A stretch of DNA of 64,000 bases from Phycisphaera sp. (GTDB lineage Bacteria; Planctomycetota; Phycisphaerae; Phycisphaerales; Phycisphaeraceae), in assembly GCA_016125215.1 (NCBI GenBank), contig WGMF01000013.1:62001-126000 (forward strand), given 5' to 3'. The translations under genes were made by a program, and so were the position numbers. Positions 1 through 8,692 of this stretch are shown piece after piece (positions within the stretch are counted from its first letter, which is position 1; each line of letters begins with the position of its first letter). Below the pieces are notes generated by a model that did not search any database, was not told the origin of the DNA, and saw only the letters and a list, made by a program, of their open reading frames with translations.

Positions 1-315
1 GGTGCACGCGCCCATCGCAATGACATACTTGGGGTCGGGCATCTGGTTGTAGAGCCTCCGCACGCGCGACGCCATCTTGTACGTCACCGTGCCCGCGACG
101 ATCATCAGGTCCGCCTGGCGCGGCGTGGCACGGAAGGCCCCCGCCCCGAAGCGGTCCACGTCGAATCGGCTCGACGCAAACGACATCATCTCGATCGCGC
201 AGCACGCAAGCCCGAAAGTCATCGGCCAGAGGCTCGACGTGCGCGCCCAGTTGATCGCCCAGTCCATGCTTGTGACGATCAGCCCTTCCTCGAAACGGTT
301 CTCGATCCAGCTCAT
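1..315 (-). CDS. nuoB: NADH-quinone oxidoreductase subunit B, N-terminal part (cut by window edge)
   Basis: The first 105 residues of a NuoB-type subunit read on the minus strand from an ATG at 313-315 and run off the left edge. NuoB carries iron-sulfur cluster N2 of respiratory complex I on the cytoplasmic face of the membrane. The tandem cysteines in the segment GLACCAIE (C38, C39) and the later MGACT block match cluster-ligand regions, and [10 protein letters not shown] and [11 protein letters not shown] are family hallmarks. The remaining ligands would lie outside the window. It is a paralogue of the complete nuoB at 27459-28031; the paired cysteines fall at the same residue numbers in both. 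Family assignment is firm; whether it sits in a full nuo operon cannot be seen. Confidence 0.9.
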   Translation of the reverse strand, partial: MSWIENRFEEGLIVTSMDWAINWARTSSLWPMTFGLACCAIEMMSFASSRFDVDRFGAGAFRATPRQADLMIVAGTVTYKMASRVRRLYNQMPDPKYVIAMGACT

Positions 316-449
316 GTGGCGTTCCCGCGTGTGGCTAAAGTTGCCGGCATTGTAGGGGCGGATCGGCCAACTGGCCAGCACGCAACACGTCCCCCCCCAG
401 ACGGGGCTGTGTTTACAGTCCGTGGTCCGTTATGCGGTAGGATGTTGCC

Positions 450-1499
450 GTGGCTAAGGAACGCATCATCTCGGGTAACGCGGGCGACGACAGCGAGGAA
501 CGGTTCAACGTCTCCCTGCGTCCGCAGCGGCTGCGCGAGTACGTCGGCCAGCCGCGGCTCGTCGAAAAACTCGACATCACACTCAAAGCCGTCAAGCAGC
601 GCAATGAACCGATGGAGCACGTGCTGCTCCACGGCCCGCCGGGCCTGGGCAAGACCACCCTGGCCCACGTCATTGCCAACGAGATGGGCACGCACCTGAC
701 CGTCACGGCCGGCCCAGCCCTCACCAAGCCCGGCGACCTCGTCGGCATCCTCACCAAGCTCCAGCACGGCGACGTCCTGTTCGTCGACGAGATCCACCGC
801 CTGAACATCGCCATCGAAGAGTATCTCTACGCCGCGATGGAGGACTTCAAGATCGAGGTGCAGATCGACTCGGGCATGCACGCCAAGACGATCACGCTCC
901 CGCTGCAGCCGTTCAGCCTGATCGGCGCCACCACGCGAGCCGGCCTGCTCTCCGGCCCGATGCGGTCGCGCTTCGGCATCACGCACAACCTCGAGTTCTA
1001 CAGCGAAGCCGACCTGCTCGCCATCCTGCGTCGCAACGCGAAGCTGCTCGACATCCCCGACGACGGTGACGCGACCGTCACGGCGTTGACAACGATAGCC
1101 CAGCGCTGCCGGGGCACGCCGCGCATTGCTAACAGGTTGTTACGTCGTGTGCGCGATTACGCACAGGTCAAGGGCAAGGGGGTGCTCACCGGAGCGGTTG
1201 TGGAGGAGGCGCTGCGACTCGAGGGCGTCGATGCGCTGGGGCTCGACGACCTGGACAGGAAATACATGCGCGTGATCGGCGAGGTGTACGAGGGCGGGCC
1301 GGTCGGGCTTGAGGCGGTTGCCGCGACACTCGGCGAAGACGCCGGCACACTCGAAGACCTGTGCGAGCCTTATCTCCTGCAGGTCGGCTTCCTGGCCCGG
1401 ACCCGCCGCGGCAGGCAGCTCACGCGCACCGGTGCCCAATACATGGGCCTGAAAATCCGTGATTCAGCCCGGGCGGAAGAAGACCTCTTCGGGGCCTGA
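450..1499 (+). CDS. ruvB: Holliday junction branch migration ATPase RuvB
   Basis: A 349-residue RuvB of normal family length, the AAA+ motor that with RuvA drives branch migration of Holliday junctions in recombination and repair. The Walker A motif GPPGLGKTT is at about residues 62-70 and the Walker B motif DEIH at 113-116. The sensor segment GATTRAGLLSGPMRSRFG and the C-terminal winged-helix region with GRQLTRTGAQYMG follow in the expected order. Translation starts at a GTG; no ATG lies nearby in frame and residues 1-30 already align with the family. ruvA and ruvC are not adjacent here, so the gene stands alone, followed 89 bp later by the zinc-ribbon protein on the same strand. Confidence 0.97.
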   Translation: MAKERIISGNAGDDSEERFNVSLRPQRLREYVGQPRLVEKLDITLKAVKQRNEPMEHVLLHGPPGLGKTTLAHVIANEMGTHLTVTAGPALTKPGDLVGILTKLQHGDVLFVDEIHRLNIAIEEYLYAAMEDFKIEVQIDSGMHAKTITLPLQPFSLIGATTRAGLLSGPMRSRFGITHNLEFYSEADLLAILRRNAKLLDIPDDGDATVTALTTIAQRCRGTPRIANRLLRRVRDYAQVKGKGVLTGAVVEEALRLEGVDALGLDDLDRKYMRVIGEVYEGGPVGLEAVAATLGEDAGTLEDLCEPYLLQVGFLARTRRGRQLTRTGAQYMGLKIRDSARAEEDLFGA

Positions 1500-1588
1500 C
1501 CTCTCCCCCACCCGCCTGGGGATGTGTGCTATGATGAGCGGTTCGCCCGGGCGGTCGTGGGATCGCCCGGCGAGGAGAACCCAACCCC

Positions 1589-2344
1589 ATGCCCCTACAA
1601 GACCAACTGCGAGAACTCTTCCATCTTGACCAGCAGGTGCGCGGCCTGCGGACACGCCTCGACGCGGCGCAGCGTCGCTTGAAGATACAGAAGACCAAGG
1701 CCGAGCAGATCCAACGCCAGATGCAGGAGCTGGCCTCGCAATACAAACAAGCCCAGGCCGCCGCGGGCAACTTCGAGACCGAGGTCAAGCAGGCTGAACA
1801 GCGCGTCAACAAGCTCCGCGAGCAGATGAACACCGTCACGAGCAACAAGGAATACTCCGCCCTGCTAGTCGAGGTCAACACGCTCAAACTCGAAAAAGGC
1901 AAGGTCGAGGAGAAGGCCCTTGAGCAGATGACCAAGGCCGACCTGCTCAAACAGGAGGTGGTGGAACTCGACGCGAAACTGACCGAGCAGAACAAGCTCG
2001 TCGCCGCGGCCGAGGCGGAGGTCAAGGAGAGCCGGGACGAGGTCGGCGCGAGGCTCGACGAGGCCCAGTCCCAGCGCGACGCCGCCGCCACGACGATCCC
2101 GCCGGAAGTCAAGGTCACGTTCGATCGGCTTCTCGAAGCGCACGACGGCGAGGCGATGGCGAACATCATCGAAGAGAACCGCCGGGCCATGGAATACACC
2201 TGCGGCGGCTGCTACATCCAGGTCCCCGTCGAACTCGTCAACGCCCTCTCCACCCGCCCCGACGAGATGATCCTCTGCCCCAGTTGCAAACGGATCCTCT
2301 ACATCGACAAGGAACTCAAGGGCGCACTGGCAGGGAAGAAGTAG
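1589..2344 (+). CDS. Coiled-coil protein with C-terminal C4 zinc ribbon (CT398-like)
   Basis: A 251-residue protein made of a long, charged, heptad-rich alpha-helical region (about residues 5-165, likely an antiparallel coiled-coil hairpin) and a C-terminal zinc ribbon with cysteines C205, C208, C230 and C233. This is the architecture of the widespread CT398/HP0958 family (HP0958 is FlgZ in Helicobacter). Some members bind RNA or flagellar/secretion partners; the role in planctomycetes is unknown to me. A GGAGAA Shine-Dalgarno-like run precedes the ATG. The stop codon TAG coincides with the first bases of the inverted repeat at 2342-2483, so the repeat end defines the gene end. Family is clear, function is not. 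Confidence 0.8.
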   Translation: MPLQDQLRELFHLDQQVRGLRTRLDAAQRRLKIQKTKAEQIQRQMQELASQYKQAQAAAGNFETEVKQAEQRVNKLREQMNTVTSNKEYSALLVEVNTLKLEKGKVEEKALEQMTKADLLKQEVVELDAKLTEQNKLVAAAEAEVKESRDEVGARLDEAQSQRDAAATTIPPEVKVTFDRLLEAHDGEAMANIIEENRRAMEYTCGGCYIQVPVELVNALSTRPDEMILCPSCKRILYIDKELKGALAGKK

Positions 2345-2483
2345 CCGCAGATGGACGCAGATGAACGCGGATGGCGTTCGGCGGTCAGCTAATCCATAAT
2401 CTATTTTCGACTCTGTTATGATTAACACATGGATTTGATTCCATGACGTCTTATCTGTGTTCATCTGCGTTCATCTGCGGCTA
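2342..2483. repeat. Imperfect inverted repeat, GCAGATGAACGCAGATG family
   Basis: Two 31-nt arms (2342-2372 and 2453-2483) are reverse complements with three mismatches. They enclose about 80 bp of AT-richer sequence and fill the whole space between the zinc-ribbon gene and the RNase H gene. The left arm begins with the TAG stop of the upstream gene. The right arm ends 5 nt before the downstream ATG, where no normal Shine-Dalgarno is visible. A 25-nt stretch of the right arm recurs exactly at 53113-53137 inside a coding region. Confidence 0.8.
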
Positions 2484-2488
2484 ACCCC

Positions 2489-3193
2489 ATGCGTTTAGTG
2501 GTCCACATCGACGGCGGGTCGCGCGGGAACCCGGGGCCCGCGGCGGTGGGCGTGGTGATGCGGGACGCGGACTCTAACAAGGTGTTACATGAGGCGGGCT
2601 ACTACCTCGGCACGGCCACGAACAACGTCGCCGAGTACCGCGGGCTGCTCCGGGCCGTCACCCTGGCGGTCGAGATGGGCGCCGAGCAGACGAGCATCCA
2701 CAGCGACTCGGAGCTGATGGTCAAGCAGGTGCTCGGGGAATACAAGGTCAAGTCACCCGACCTCAAGCCGCTGCATGAAGAGGCGCAACACCTGCTCGTG
2801 AAGCTCGGTTCGTGGCAGATCAAACACGTCAGGCGGGAACAGAACACCCGGGCGGACGAGCTGGTCAACCTCGCGCTCGACGCAAGGCGCGACGTCGTCG
2901 CGGTGTCGGGTGGGAACCACTCTGACTCGGCCATGACCCCGACACTGACCGCGGATTCAGGCGGCCTGTCGTGGGCCAGGGTGCGACTGGAAAAAGACCC
3001 CGGCAAGGCCTGCCCCGCGCAGATGCGCAAGGGCCAGTGGGTCACGTTCGGCCCGGGTACGCCGCAGGGGTTCTGCGTGTACGGCGCCAAGGCTGTGCTC
3101 GACGCGATGCTGCCGGCCCCGGGTCAACCGCCGCAAGCCAATCCCGTCTGCCCACGCTGCCGTGTGCCGATGACGATCGACGCGGAAGATTAA
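2489..3193 (+). CDS. Ribonuclease H family protein with Cys-containing C-terminal extension
   Basis: Residues 1-130 form an RNase H type I fold: VVHIDGGSRGNPGP at the N-terminus and the four acidic metal ligands as D8, E50, D73 and D123 (RADELVNLAL). It should cleave the RNA strand of RNA-DNA hybrids. The protein is 234 residues, about 90 longer than a minimal RNase HI of this type. The extension contains GKACPAQMRKGQWVTFGPG and ends in CPRCRVPMTIDAED, so its two CxxC-like cysteines plus upstream cysteines could bind zinc; that is inference. The ATG directly follows a repeat arm and lacks a visible Shine-Dalgarno. Confidence 0.85.
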   Translation: MRLVVHIDGGSRGNPGPAAVGVVMRDADSNKVLHEAGYYLGTATNNVAEYRGLLRAVTLAVEMGAEQTSIHSDSELMVKQVLGEYKVKSPDLKPLHEEAQHLLVKLGSWQIKHVRREQNTRADELVNLALDARRDVVAVSGGNHSDSAMTPTLTADSGGLSWARVRLEKDPGKACPAQMRKGQWVTFGPGTPQGFCVYGAKAVLDAMLPAPGQPPQANPVCPRCRVPMTIDAED

Positions 3194-3214
3194 GCGTGCC
3201 CGATTGACCATGGT

Positions 3215-3273
3215 GTTCAGGTTCAGGTCAGGTCATGTCATGTCATGTCATGGGCACGTAAGTGCCCAAGCCC
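3215..3273. repeat. GTCAK pentamer run followed by TGGGCAC hairpin
   Basis: A run of GTCAG then GTCAT pentamers (about 3215-3250) leads into a small hairpin, TGGGCAC (3251-3257) pairing with GTGCCCA (3262-3268), followed by AGCCC. It begins 21 nt after the RNase H stop. A close copy of the hairpin is at 26671-26696 and a similar pentamer run is at 60331-60356. Confidence 0.6.
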
Positions 3274-3369
3274 GGGATCGTGCATGATTGGACAAACCCG
3301 TCCCGGTCGTTAATTTTTTAACGCGCGTAACCGTTCGATCCCAATCCCCGCATACCTCAAGGGCCCGTC

Positions 3370-4701
3370 ATGCTCGAAACACTCAAGACCCCCGGCGACA
3401 CGTCCTGGTTCACACACGACCGCTTCGGCCTGTTCATCCACTGGGGCCTCTACGCCTTGGGCGCCCGGCACGAGTGGCTCAAGAACAACGAGAAGATCAC
3501 CAACGAGGTCTACGACGAAAAATACTTCAAGCGCTTCGACCCCGATCTCTATGACCCCAACCTCTGGGCCAAGGCCGCGTCCGGCGCGGGGATGAAATAC
3601 TTCGTCATCACCACCAAGCACCACGAGGGCTTTTGCCTCTGGGACTCGAAGCACACGGACTACAAGGCAACCAACACGCCCGCCAAACGCGACCTGCTCT
3701 CGCCCATGGTCGACGCCTTCCGCTCGCGGGACATGCGCGTGGGCTTCTACCACTCCGTAATCGACTGGCACCACCCGCACTACGTCATCGACGACCGCAT
3801 CGGCCCCTACCGCACCGCTGAAAACAAGGACGAGCTCAACAAGGGCCGGGACCAGAACAAGTACGCTGACTACCTGCACGCCCAGGTCCGCGAGCTGCTC
3901 ACGCAGTTCGGCAAGGTCGATGTGCTGTGGTTCGACTTTTCGTACCCGTTCAAGGACAACCCCGCCGACCACACCAGGGGCAAGAGCAAGCTCGCCTGGC
4001 GCAGCGAAGAGCTTTACAAGATGATCCGAGAGCTGGCACCGCACATCATGCTCGACGACCGCCTCGACCTGCCCGACGGGTGGGACATGAAGACGCCCGA
4101 ACAATTCCAGCCGCGCGAGTGGGTCACGGTGAACGGTCAACCGGTCGTGTGGGAGGGCTGCCAGACGTTCAGCGGTTCGTGGGGCTACCACCGCGACGAG
4201 CAATCCTGGAAGAGCACGGAACAACTCATCATCATGCTCATCGACAGCGTGAGCAAGGGCGGCAACCTGCTGCTCAACGTCGGGCCGACCGCCAGGGGTG
4301 AGTTTGATGAGCGCGCACTGGAAAGGCTCAACGGCATCGGCGAGTGGATGCGAAGGCACAGCCGATCGATCTACGGCTGCACGCAGGCCCCGGCCGGGTT
4401 CAAGGCCCCGCAGGATTGCCGACTGACCTATAACCCCACGACCAAACGTATGTATGTCCATGTCCTGAGCTGGCCGTTCGGCGGCACGGGCACCGCGCCG
4501 ATCCACCTCGACGGGTTCCGCGGCAAGGTCGACTATGCGCAGTTGCTCAACGACGGCTCGGAGTTGATGATGCGTGACCCGGTCAATCACCACGGCGCGG
4601 GCACCGCGAGCTCCACAAGCGAAGAGGACTCCATCCGCGTGATGGTGCCGATCCGCAAACCCAACGTGACCGTGCCGGTGATCGAACTGTTCATGAAGTG
4701 A
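3370..4701 (+). CDS. Alpha-L-fucosidase, glycoside hydrolase family 29
   Basis: A 443-residue GH29 enzyme that removes terminal alpha-L-fucose by a retaining mechanism. Family signatures are WFTHDRFGLFIHWGLYA at residues 13-29, TTKHHEGFCLWDS near 80-92 and the strand VDVLWFDF, whose D189 is at the position of the catalytic nucleophile. LLLNVGPTARGEFDERAL closes the barrel. No signal peptide is visible, so the enzyme is predicted cytoplasmic, acting on imported fucosyl oligosaccharides. Marine planctomycetes commonly degrade fucose-rich algal polysaccharides, which fits the sulfatase at 61350. No transporter or SusCD-like genes flank it. Confidence 0.93.
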   Translation: MLETLKTPGDTSWFTHDRFGLFIHWGLYALGARHEWLKNNEKITNEVYDEKYFKRFDPDLYDPNLWAKAASGAGMKYFVITTKHHEGFCLWDSKHTDYKATNTPAKRDLLSPMVDAFRSRDMRVGFYHSVIDWHHPHYVIDDRIGPYRTAENKDELNKGRDQNKYADYLHAQVRELLTQFGKVDVLWFDFSYPFKDNPADHTRGKSKLAWRSEELYKMIRELAPHIMLDDRLDLPDGWDMKTPEQFQPREWVTVNGQPVVWEGCQTFSGSWGYHRDEQSWKSTEQLIIMLIDSVSKGGNLLLNVGPTARGEFDERALERLNGIGEWMRRHSRSIYGCTQAPAGFKAPQDCRLTYNPTTKRMYVHVLSWPFGGTGTAPIHLDGFRGKVDYAQLLNDGSELMMRDPVNHHGAGTASSTSEEDSIRVMVPIRKPNVTVPVIELFMK

Positions 4702-4767
4702 CCGCTCGGGTCAACCGCGGGCCCGATCTGGCCGACGATAACAGGGTCGGACCTCTGGGAGAGTCCC

Positions 4768-5064
4768 GTGGCCATGCGTCGGTTAACCATGAAGCAGTGG
4801 CGTCAGCGTCTGGGCGAGACGATCCCGCTCGGCCTTGCGCCCGATGCGCTGCGCTTGAGCGTGCGTGATGTCCGCAGGGCGATCCACGCGCGGGAGCTTC
4901 CGGTCTACACGTTCCACGCGACGGACGGGCGGGTGTTCCGTGTGGTGCGCGTGCGGGACGTGCTGATGTTCCGTCGGAACCCGCTGACGCTCAAGCGGAT
5001 GACCCGTGCGATGGAATCGCTATTAAAACAGCCCGCGACGTTGACTCGTCGACGGGCCGCGTGA
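4768..5064 (+). CDS. Small basic protein, possibly excisionase/MerR-like DNA binder
   Basis: A 98-residue, arginine-rich protein that I cannot assign with confidence. The segment LRLSVRDVRRAIHARELPVY followed by RVFRVVRVRDVLMFRR resembles the layout of helix-turn-helix 17/excisionase domains (helix-turn-helix, then a wing ending in a hydrophobic helix). The start could be GTG 4768 or ATG 4774; a GGGAGAG run at 4757-4763 suits either. It lies between the convergent fucosidase and PDZ-protein genes and seems monocistronic. The DNA-binding idea is inference from pattern alone. Confidence 0.55.
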   Translation: MAMRRLTMKQWRQRLGETIPLGLAPDALRLSVRDVRRAIHARELPVYTFHATDGRVFRVVRVRDVLMFRRNPLTLKRMTRAMESLLKQPATLTRRRAA

Positions 5065-5085
5065 ATCGTGCGAACTTACAAAGTG

Positions 5086-6417
5086 TTACATATCGCCGCC
5101 TGAGTGATCGCCGGGACCGGTCGGCGGCGGGTTGCCATCTCGGGGCGGGCCGGCTTCGGGGGGTCTGCCGGGGCGGTTCTGTTCGCTGGATTGCAGGCGG
5201 TGGAACCTTCGGTACCAGCCGGGTTGCTGGGACTTAAGTTCTTCATCGCTTGCGAAGGTCTTGGTGATCGAATCACCGTCGCGCTGGGCGGTAACTTTGA
5301 TCGCACCACCATCGAGCACCTCGAAGCTCAGGTTCTCGCGCGGCGGACCCTGCATCCCCGCCTGCATCCCGCCGGGACCCATCGCGCCAGGACCACCTTG
5401 ACCGTGCGGACCCATCGGTCCACCCGGACCCCCCGGACCGCCCTGGCCCTGCATCATGCCGGGGCCACCCTGACCACCGTGCGGACCCATCGGTCCACCC
5501 GGACCATCCGGGCCACCCGGGCCACCCGGGCCTTGCATCATGCCCGGTCCACCCGGGCCGCGGGGACCACCCGGACCACCAAACGGCGGGGGACGGTGGC
5601 CGACCATGAATTCATACAACTCGAAGCTGCGCGGGTCTTCCTGGCGAAGGGCTTCAACCGAGTCATACGTTTTCGATTCGCTCTGCGTGGTCTGGCCCTG
5701 GGTGTTCGGGCGTGTCACGGTGATCTTGCCAGCCTCGTCACGGGCGATGGTGACCGTCTTGCCCTCACGGGTCACGCTGGCCACGAACGGGCCTTCGTCT
5801 TCGTGCTGACGCGGAGGCTGCATCCCCATGAACTGACGCATGTGTTGACGCATCGCTTCACGCGCTTCGGGGGGCAGGTCGTCGTCGTCCATCTCTTCGA
5901 AGACCCACCCTTGGGGGCCCTGCCGGAGGACGCGATCCATGCGGAACGGGCCGCGCGTCACCATCAGGTCCTCGGCCTCGGGTTCTTCATATTTCCAGGC
6001 CACCCGCATCCGCTCGGGGCGCTGGCCGAATGTGACCACAACCTCTTTAGCGGCGCCCCCGCGCACCACGGTGAGCTTGATCTCGCTGCCGGGGGTGCGC
6101 TGGCCCACGTCGTGGACGAAGGTGCGCACGTTTTCGATGGGCTTGCCGTCGAGCTGGGTGACGACGTCGTACTGCCCAAGGCCGGCCTTGTCCGCGGGGC
6201 TGTCTGTTGCCAGGTTGCGCACGATCACGCCAGCGTCTTCCTTGAGGCCGGGCACCTGGACCGCGACGGCGTCGGGGACCTCGGCGACCTGCATGCCCAG
6301 ATACCCCCCCGCCGACTTTTCAGCCGGGGGCGGTGCGTCTTGGGCAAATGCCACGGGGCTGGTGAGGGCGAACGCCAAGGCCACACCGGCGGTGACTAAC
6401 AGTTTGATAGGTTTCAT
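5086..6417 (-). CDS. Secreted PDZ-domain protein with Gly/Pro-rich collagen-like region
   Basis: A 443-residue exported protein: signal peptide at residues 1-25 (ending SPVAFA), a PDZ domain at about 40-130 (GYLGMQVAEV, VIVRNLATDSPADKAGL, YDVVTQLDGKPIENV), a charged middle, then a low-complexity stretch of GPGGPGG and GGPMGPHG repeats around 270-345. The PDZ resembles HtrA-type modules, but no protease domain is attached. It is the last gene of an AraC/ECF sigma/anti-sigma group on the minus strand, 55 bp after the anti-sigma gene. It may therefore be a target or an extracytoplasmic sensor for that sigma factor. The repeat tract makes its length likely to vary between strains. Confidence 0.8.
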   Translation of the reverse strand: MKPIKLLVTAGVALAFALTSPVAFAQDAPPPAEKSAGGYLGMQVAEVPDAVAVQVPGLKEDAGVIVRNLATDSPADKAGLGQYDVVTQLDGKPIENVRTFVHDVGQRTPGSEIKLTVVRGGAAKEVVVTFGQRPERMRVAWKYEEPEAEDLMVTRGPFRMDRVLRQGPQGWVFEEMDDDDLPPEAREAMRQHMRQFMGMQPPRQHEDEGPFVASVTREGKTVTIARDEAGKITVTRPNTQGQTTQSESKTYDSVEALRQEDPRSFELYEFMVGHRPPPFGGPGGPRGPGGPGMMQGPGGPGGPDGPGGPMGPHGGQGGPGMMQGQGGPGGPGGPMGPHGQGGPGAMGPGGMQAGMQGPPRENLSFEVLDGGAIKVTAQRDGDSITKTFASDEELKSQQPGWYRRFHRLQSSEQNRPGRPPEAGPPRDGNPPPTGPGDHSGGDM

Positions 6418-6472
6418 GACGGGTCTCCTGATTTGTGTGTCCCCGGGCTAAAGGGTGAACGGGGTTGGAGGA

Positions 6473-7027
6473 TTACAGGTCCATGGCGACGGTCTGGATC
6501 GAGCTCTGCTCGCGTTGGACCTGGTAGAAGTAAACGCTCTTGTGGGCCTCGTCGTAGACGGCGACGTAGCCCGGCTCGACGGTGCGTCTGCGCGTGGCGG
6601 TCTGGATCGGGGTGTCGGCGACTGTGACACTGGGCGCGAGGTTGTCGGGGGTCTGATTGTTCGCCGCGGCGATCACGGTGCTGGTCGGCACGCTTTGAGT
6701 TTTGTCAGCCGGGGAATAGGCCCACCAGGTCAGGCCGATGGCGAGCATGACCGTGGCCGCCAGAGCCCAACTCACACCGACGAGCCAGCGCGGGGGCAAG
6801 AGCGGCACCGGATTGGCGGACGCGGGCTGAGCGTAAGCGTGTCGCAACGAATCGCCCGCAAGGGTGTCGATCCTGCGCAGCTCATCGTGCTCTCGGTGGA
6901 GTTCGGGGTGGCTGATGAGCGTGCGGTCGAGTTCGAGTTGCTCCCCGGCGCTCAGTTCACCATCGATGGCACGGTCGATCGTGCGTCGCTGGGTGTCTGA
7001 CATCATGTTAGGTTGGCTTTGTTTCAT
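6473..7027 (-). CDS. Putative membrane-anchored anti-sigma factor
   Basis: A 184-residue protein directly downstream of an ECF sigma gene. It has a cytoplasmic N-terminal helical region (RRTIDRAIDGELSAGEQLEL and SHPELHREHDELRRID, typical of anti-sigma N-termini that count residues to a zinc-finger-like fold but here without cysteines), one membrane helix at about 81-102, and a periplasmic tail. I choose the ATG at 7025-7027: it has a GGAG 8 nt upstream, whereas the longer reading to 7243 would translate a 12-bp repeat array and overlap the sigma gene. Function is inferred from synteny and architecture. Confidence 0.72.
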   Translation of the reverse strand: MKQSQPNMMSDTQRRTIDRAIDGELSAGEQLELDRTLISHPELHREHDELRRIDTLAGDSLRHAYAQPASANPVPLLPPRWLVGVSWALAATVMLAIGLTWWAYSPADKTQSVPTSTVIAAANNQTPDNLAPSVTVADTPIQTATRRRTVEPGYVAVYDEAHKSVYFYQVQREQSSIQTVAMDL

Positions 7028-7030
7028 GGG

Positions 7031-7101
7031 GGTTACTCCGGGGGAATTCCGGGGTGACTTCCGGGGGGAATTCCGGGGGGAATTCCGGGGGTTATTCCGG
7101 G
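7031..7101. repeat. 12-bp tandem repeat, GAATTCCGGGGG type
   Basis: About six copies of a 12-bp unit (variants GAATTCCGGGGG, GACTTCCGGGGG, GTTACTCCGGGG, ending TTATTCCGGG). The array contains the last codons and stop (TAA, 7092-7094) of the sigma gene at one end and the GGAG ribosome binding site of the anti-sigma gene at the other. Related arrays are at 14738-14785 and 29558-29586. Confidence 0.85.
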
Positions 7102-7715
7102 AAGACGGTGTCGCGCAGGGCGTCACGGAGGAGTCTGCGTGCCCGGCCGAGTCGTGTCTCGACGGTATCGACGGGCATGTCGAGGGTTTGGGCGATCTGC
7201 TGGTAACTGAAGCCCGAGAGGTGCTTGAGCACGAAGGGCTCACGGTAGATTTCGGGGAGGCCTGCGATGGAGCGGAGGATGCGGTCGCGTAGTTCTCTCG
7301 CTTCTAGGCGGTCGTGGGCGGGGGTTTGGCGGGTCGGGCGTTGGGTGAGTTCCTGGAGACGGAGCCAGACTTTTTTACGGACGCTCGTGCGCCGGCCGGC
7401 GTCGAGGGCGGCGTGTCGGGCGAGGGTGTAGAGCCAGTTGCGCCAGTTGGCGTCGTCCTCGATGGTGTGGGCTTTTTGCCAGAAGTTGAGGAAGGTTTTC
7501 TGGAGCACGTCGTGGGCCTCGGTCCGGTCGCGGAGGGTTCGGTGGACCACCGCCCTGAGCCAGGGGGTGTGCCGGTGGACAAAGTCCCGCATCGCCTGTT
7601 CGTCGCCGGCCCGAGCCAAGGTAAAGAGCGCATCGTCGTCCCCCGTCGCCTGATCGGCGTCCGGGGTGGGGGCTGGGCCTGGGGCTGGGTTAGGCGTCTG
7701 CATCAGAGCGGTCAT
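7092..7715 (-). CDS. ECF-family RNA polymerase sigma factor
   Basis: A sigma-70 region 2/region 4 protein. Region 2 is FTLARAGDEQAMRDFVHRHTPWL through DVLQKTFLNFWQKA and NWLYTLARHAALDAGRR. Region 4 is RSIAGLPEIYREPFVLKHLSGFSYQQIAQTLDMPVDTVETRLGRARRLL. It should direct polymerase to a small regulon under control of the downstream anti-sigma factor. ATG 7715 gives 207 residues; ATG 7703 and the upstream 7772 are alternatives, but 7772 would overlap the AraC gene. The low-complexity PAPGPAPTP linker near the N-terminus is unusual. Confidence 0.88.
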   Translation of the reverse strand: MTALMQTPNPAPGPAPTPDADQATGDDDALFTLARAGDEQAMRDFVHRHTPWLRAVVHRTLRDRTEAHDVLQKTFLNFWQKAHTIEDDANWRNWLYTLARHAALDAGRRTSVRKKVWLRLQELTQRPTRQTPAHDRLEARELRDRILRSIAGLPEIYREPFVLKHLSGFSYQQIAQTLDMPVDTVETRLGRARRLLRDALRDTVFPE

Positions 7716-7758
7716 TTTGGCCACCGTGGTAATAGACGCGGCGGTCGGGGGTTTCCGG

Positions 7759-8649
7759 TCAAGCTTTGCCAAGATTATCCGCAGTCGGCAGGATGCGATC
7801 CCCGCCCGCCAGGGCCTGACGGACTTTCACACGGTAGGCGCGTGGGCTGTGACCCAAAGCCCGGGCAAAACGCCTGCTGAAATAAAAGGGGCTTTCGAAG
7901 CCGACCTGTTGCGACACCTGCGCGACGCTGAGGCTGGTCAACTCGAGCAGTTGCTGGGCACGGGCGAGGCGTTGCTGTTCGACGAATGCAATGGGCGTCA
8001 GGCCCGTCTGATCGCGGAAGAGGTGCGCAAAGCGCGACGGTGAGAGGTGGACGAGGCGAGCCAGTTCGTCCACGGTGATTCGCCGGTGCAGGCTGCGTGC
8101 AACGTGGTCCATCGCGATGCGGACCCGGCGATCAAAGGTTTCGCGTTGCGTGCGTGGGTTGACGGTGTCGCACCAGAGCAGGGCCGATTCGAGGGCGTTT
8201 TGTGCCAGTTGGCTCCGCATCGGGGCGTAACCGCACATGAGTCGGTGGACTTGAGCCATGTGGTTGACGATCTGTTCGCGTAAGCCGTGCGCCTCGGGGA
8301 TAGCCAACCGACAGCACCCCTCCATACCCGTAGCTGTGGGTGGCCAATCGAGGTGGGTTGTGAAGTCAGCGCGAGGCAGGAAGTGTGCCCAGTAAAACTC
8401 CCACTCGCCACACGATTCGTCGGTGAAGTAACCGTGCTCGAATCCGGGCTTGAAGAGCACCACCTCGTGGGCACGACAATGGGACTCGCCGTCTGCTCCG
8501 ATCAACCGCCCCCCGCCGCTCAGGGTGTAGATCAGCAGGTAATCCTCGCTGCCGCGCGATCGGTGGATGCCGTAGTTGGGCCCCTCGTGAAAGTACCCGG
8601 TGAGCGGGTAGATGCCGACGGGTGAGATGGAGACGACACGACGGACCAT
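7759..8649 (-). CDS. AraC-family transcriptional regulator
   Basis: An N-terminal cupin-like sensor (YLLIYTLSGGGRLIGADG, HEVVLFKPGFEHGYF) is followed by two C-terminal helix-turn-helix motifs (ITVDELARLVHLSPSRFAHLFRDQTGLTPIAFVEQQRL and SVAQVSQQVGFESPFYFSRRFARALGHSPRAYR). This layout is typical of sugar-responsive AraC regulators. ATG 8649 gives 296 residues; a start at 8682 would add 11 residues. It is divergent from the PhyH dioxygenase gene, which is its most probable target. The ECF sigma gene follows closely on the same strand. Confidence 0.9.
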   Translation of the reverse strand: MVRRVVSISPVGIYPLTGYFHEGPNYGIHRSRGSEDYLLIYTLSGGGRLIGADGESHCRAHEVVLFKPGFEHGYFTDESCGEWEFYWAHFLPRADFTTHLDWPPTATGMEGCCRLAIPEAHGLREQIVNHMAQVHRLMCGYAPMRSQLAQNALESALLWCDTVNPRTQRETFDRRVRIAMDHVARSLHRRITVDELARLVHLSPSRFAHLFRDQTGLTPIAFVEQQRLARAQQLLELTSLSVAQVSQQVGFESPFYFSRRFARALGHSPRAYRVKVRQALAGGDRILPTADNLGKA

Positions 8650-8692
8650 GCAGCAGTATCGTATATCTTTTTGACATAACAATCCATGTATG

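Noticed and set aside
5347-5600. Gly/Pro repeat tract considered as a CRISPR or tandem-repeat array
   Set aside because: The periodicity is codon-based within a continuous reading frame of the PDZ protein; spacers are absent.
7028-7243. N-terminal extension of the anti-sigma protein through the 12-bp repeat
   Set aside because: It would overlap the sigma gene and encode repeats such as PRNSPRNS; the ATG at 7027 has its own ribosome binding site.
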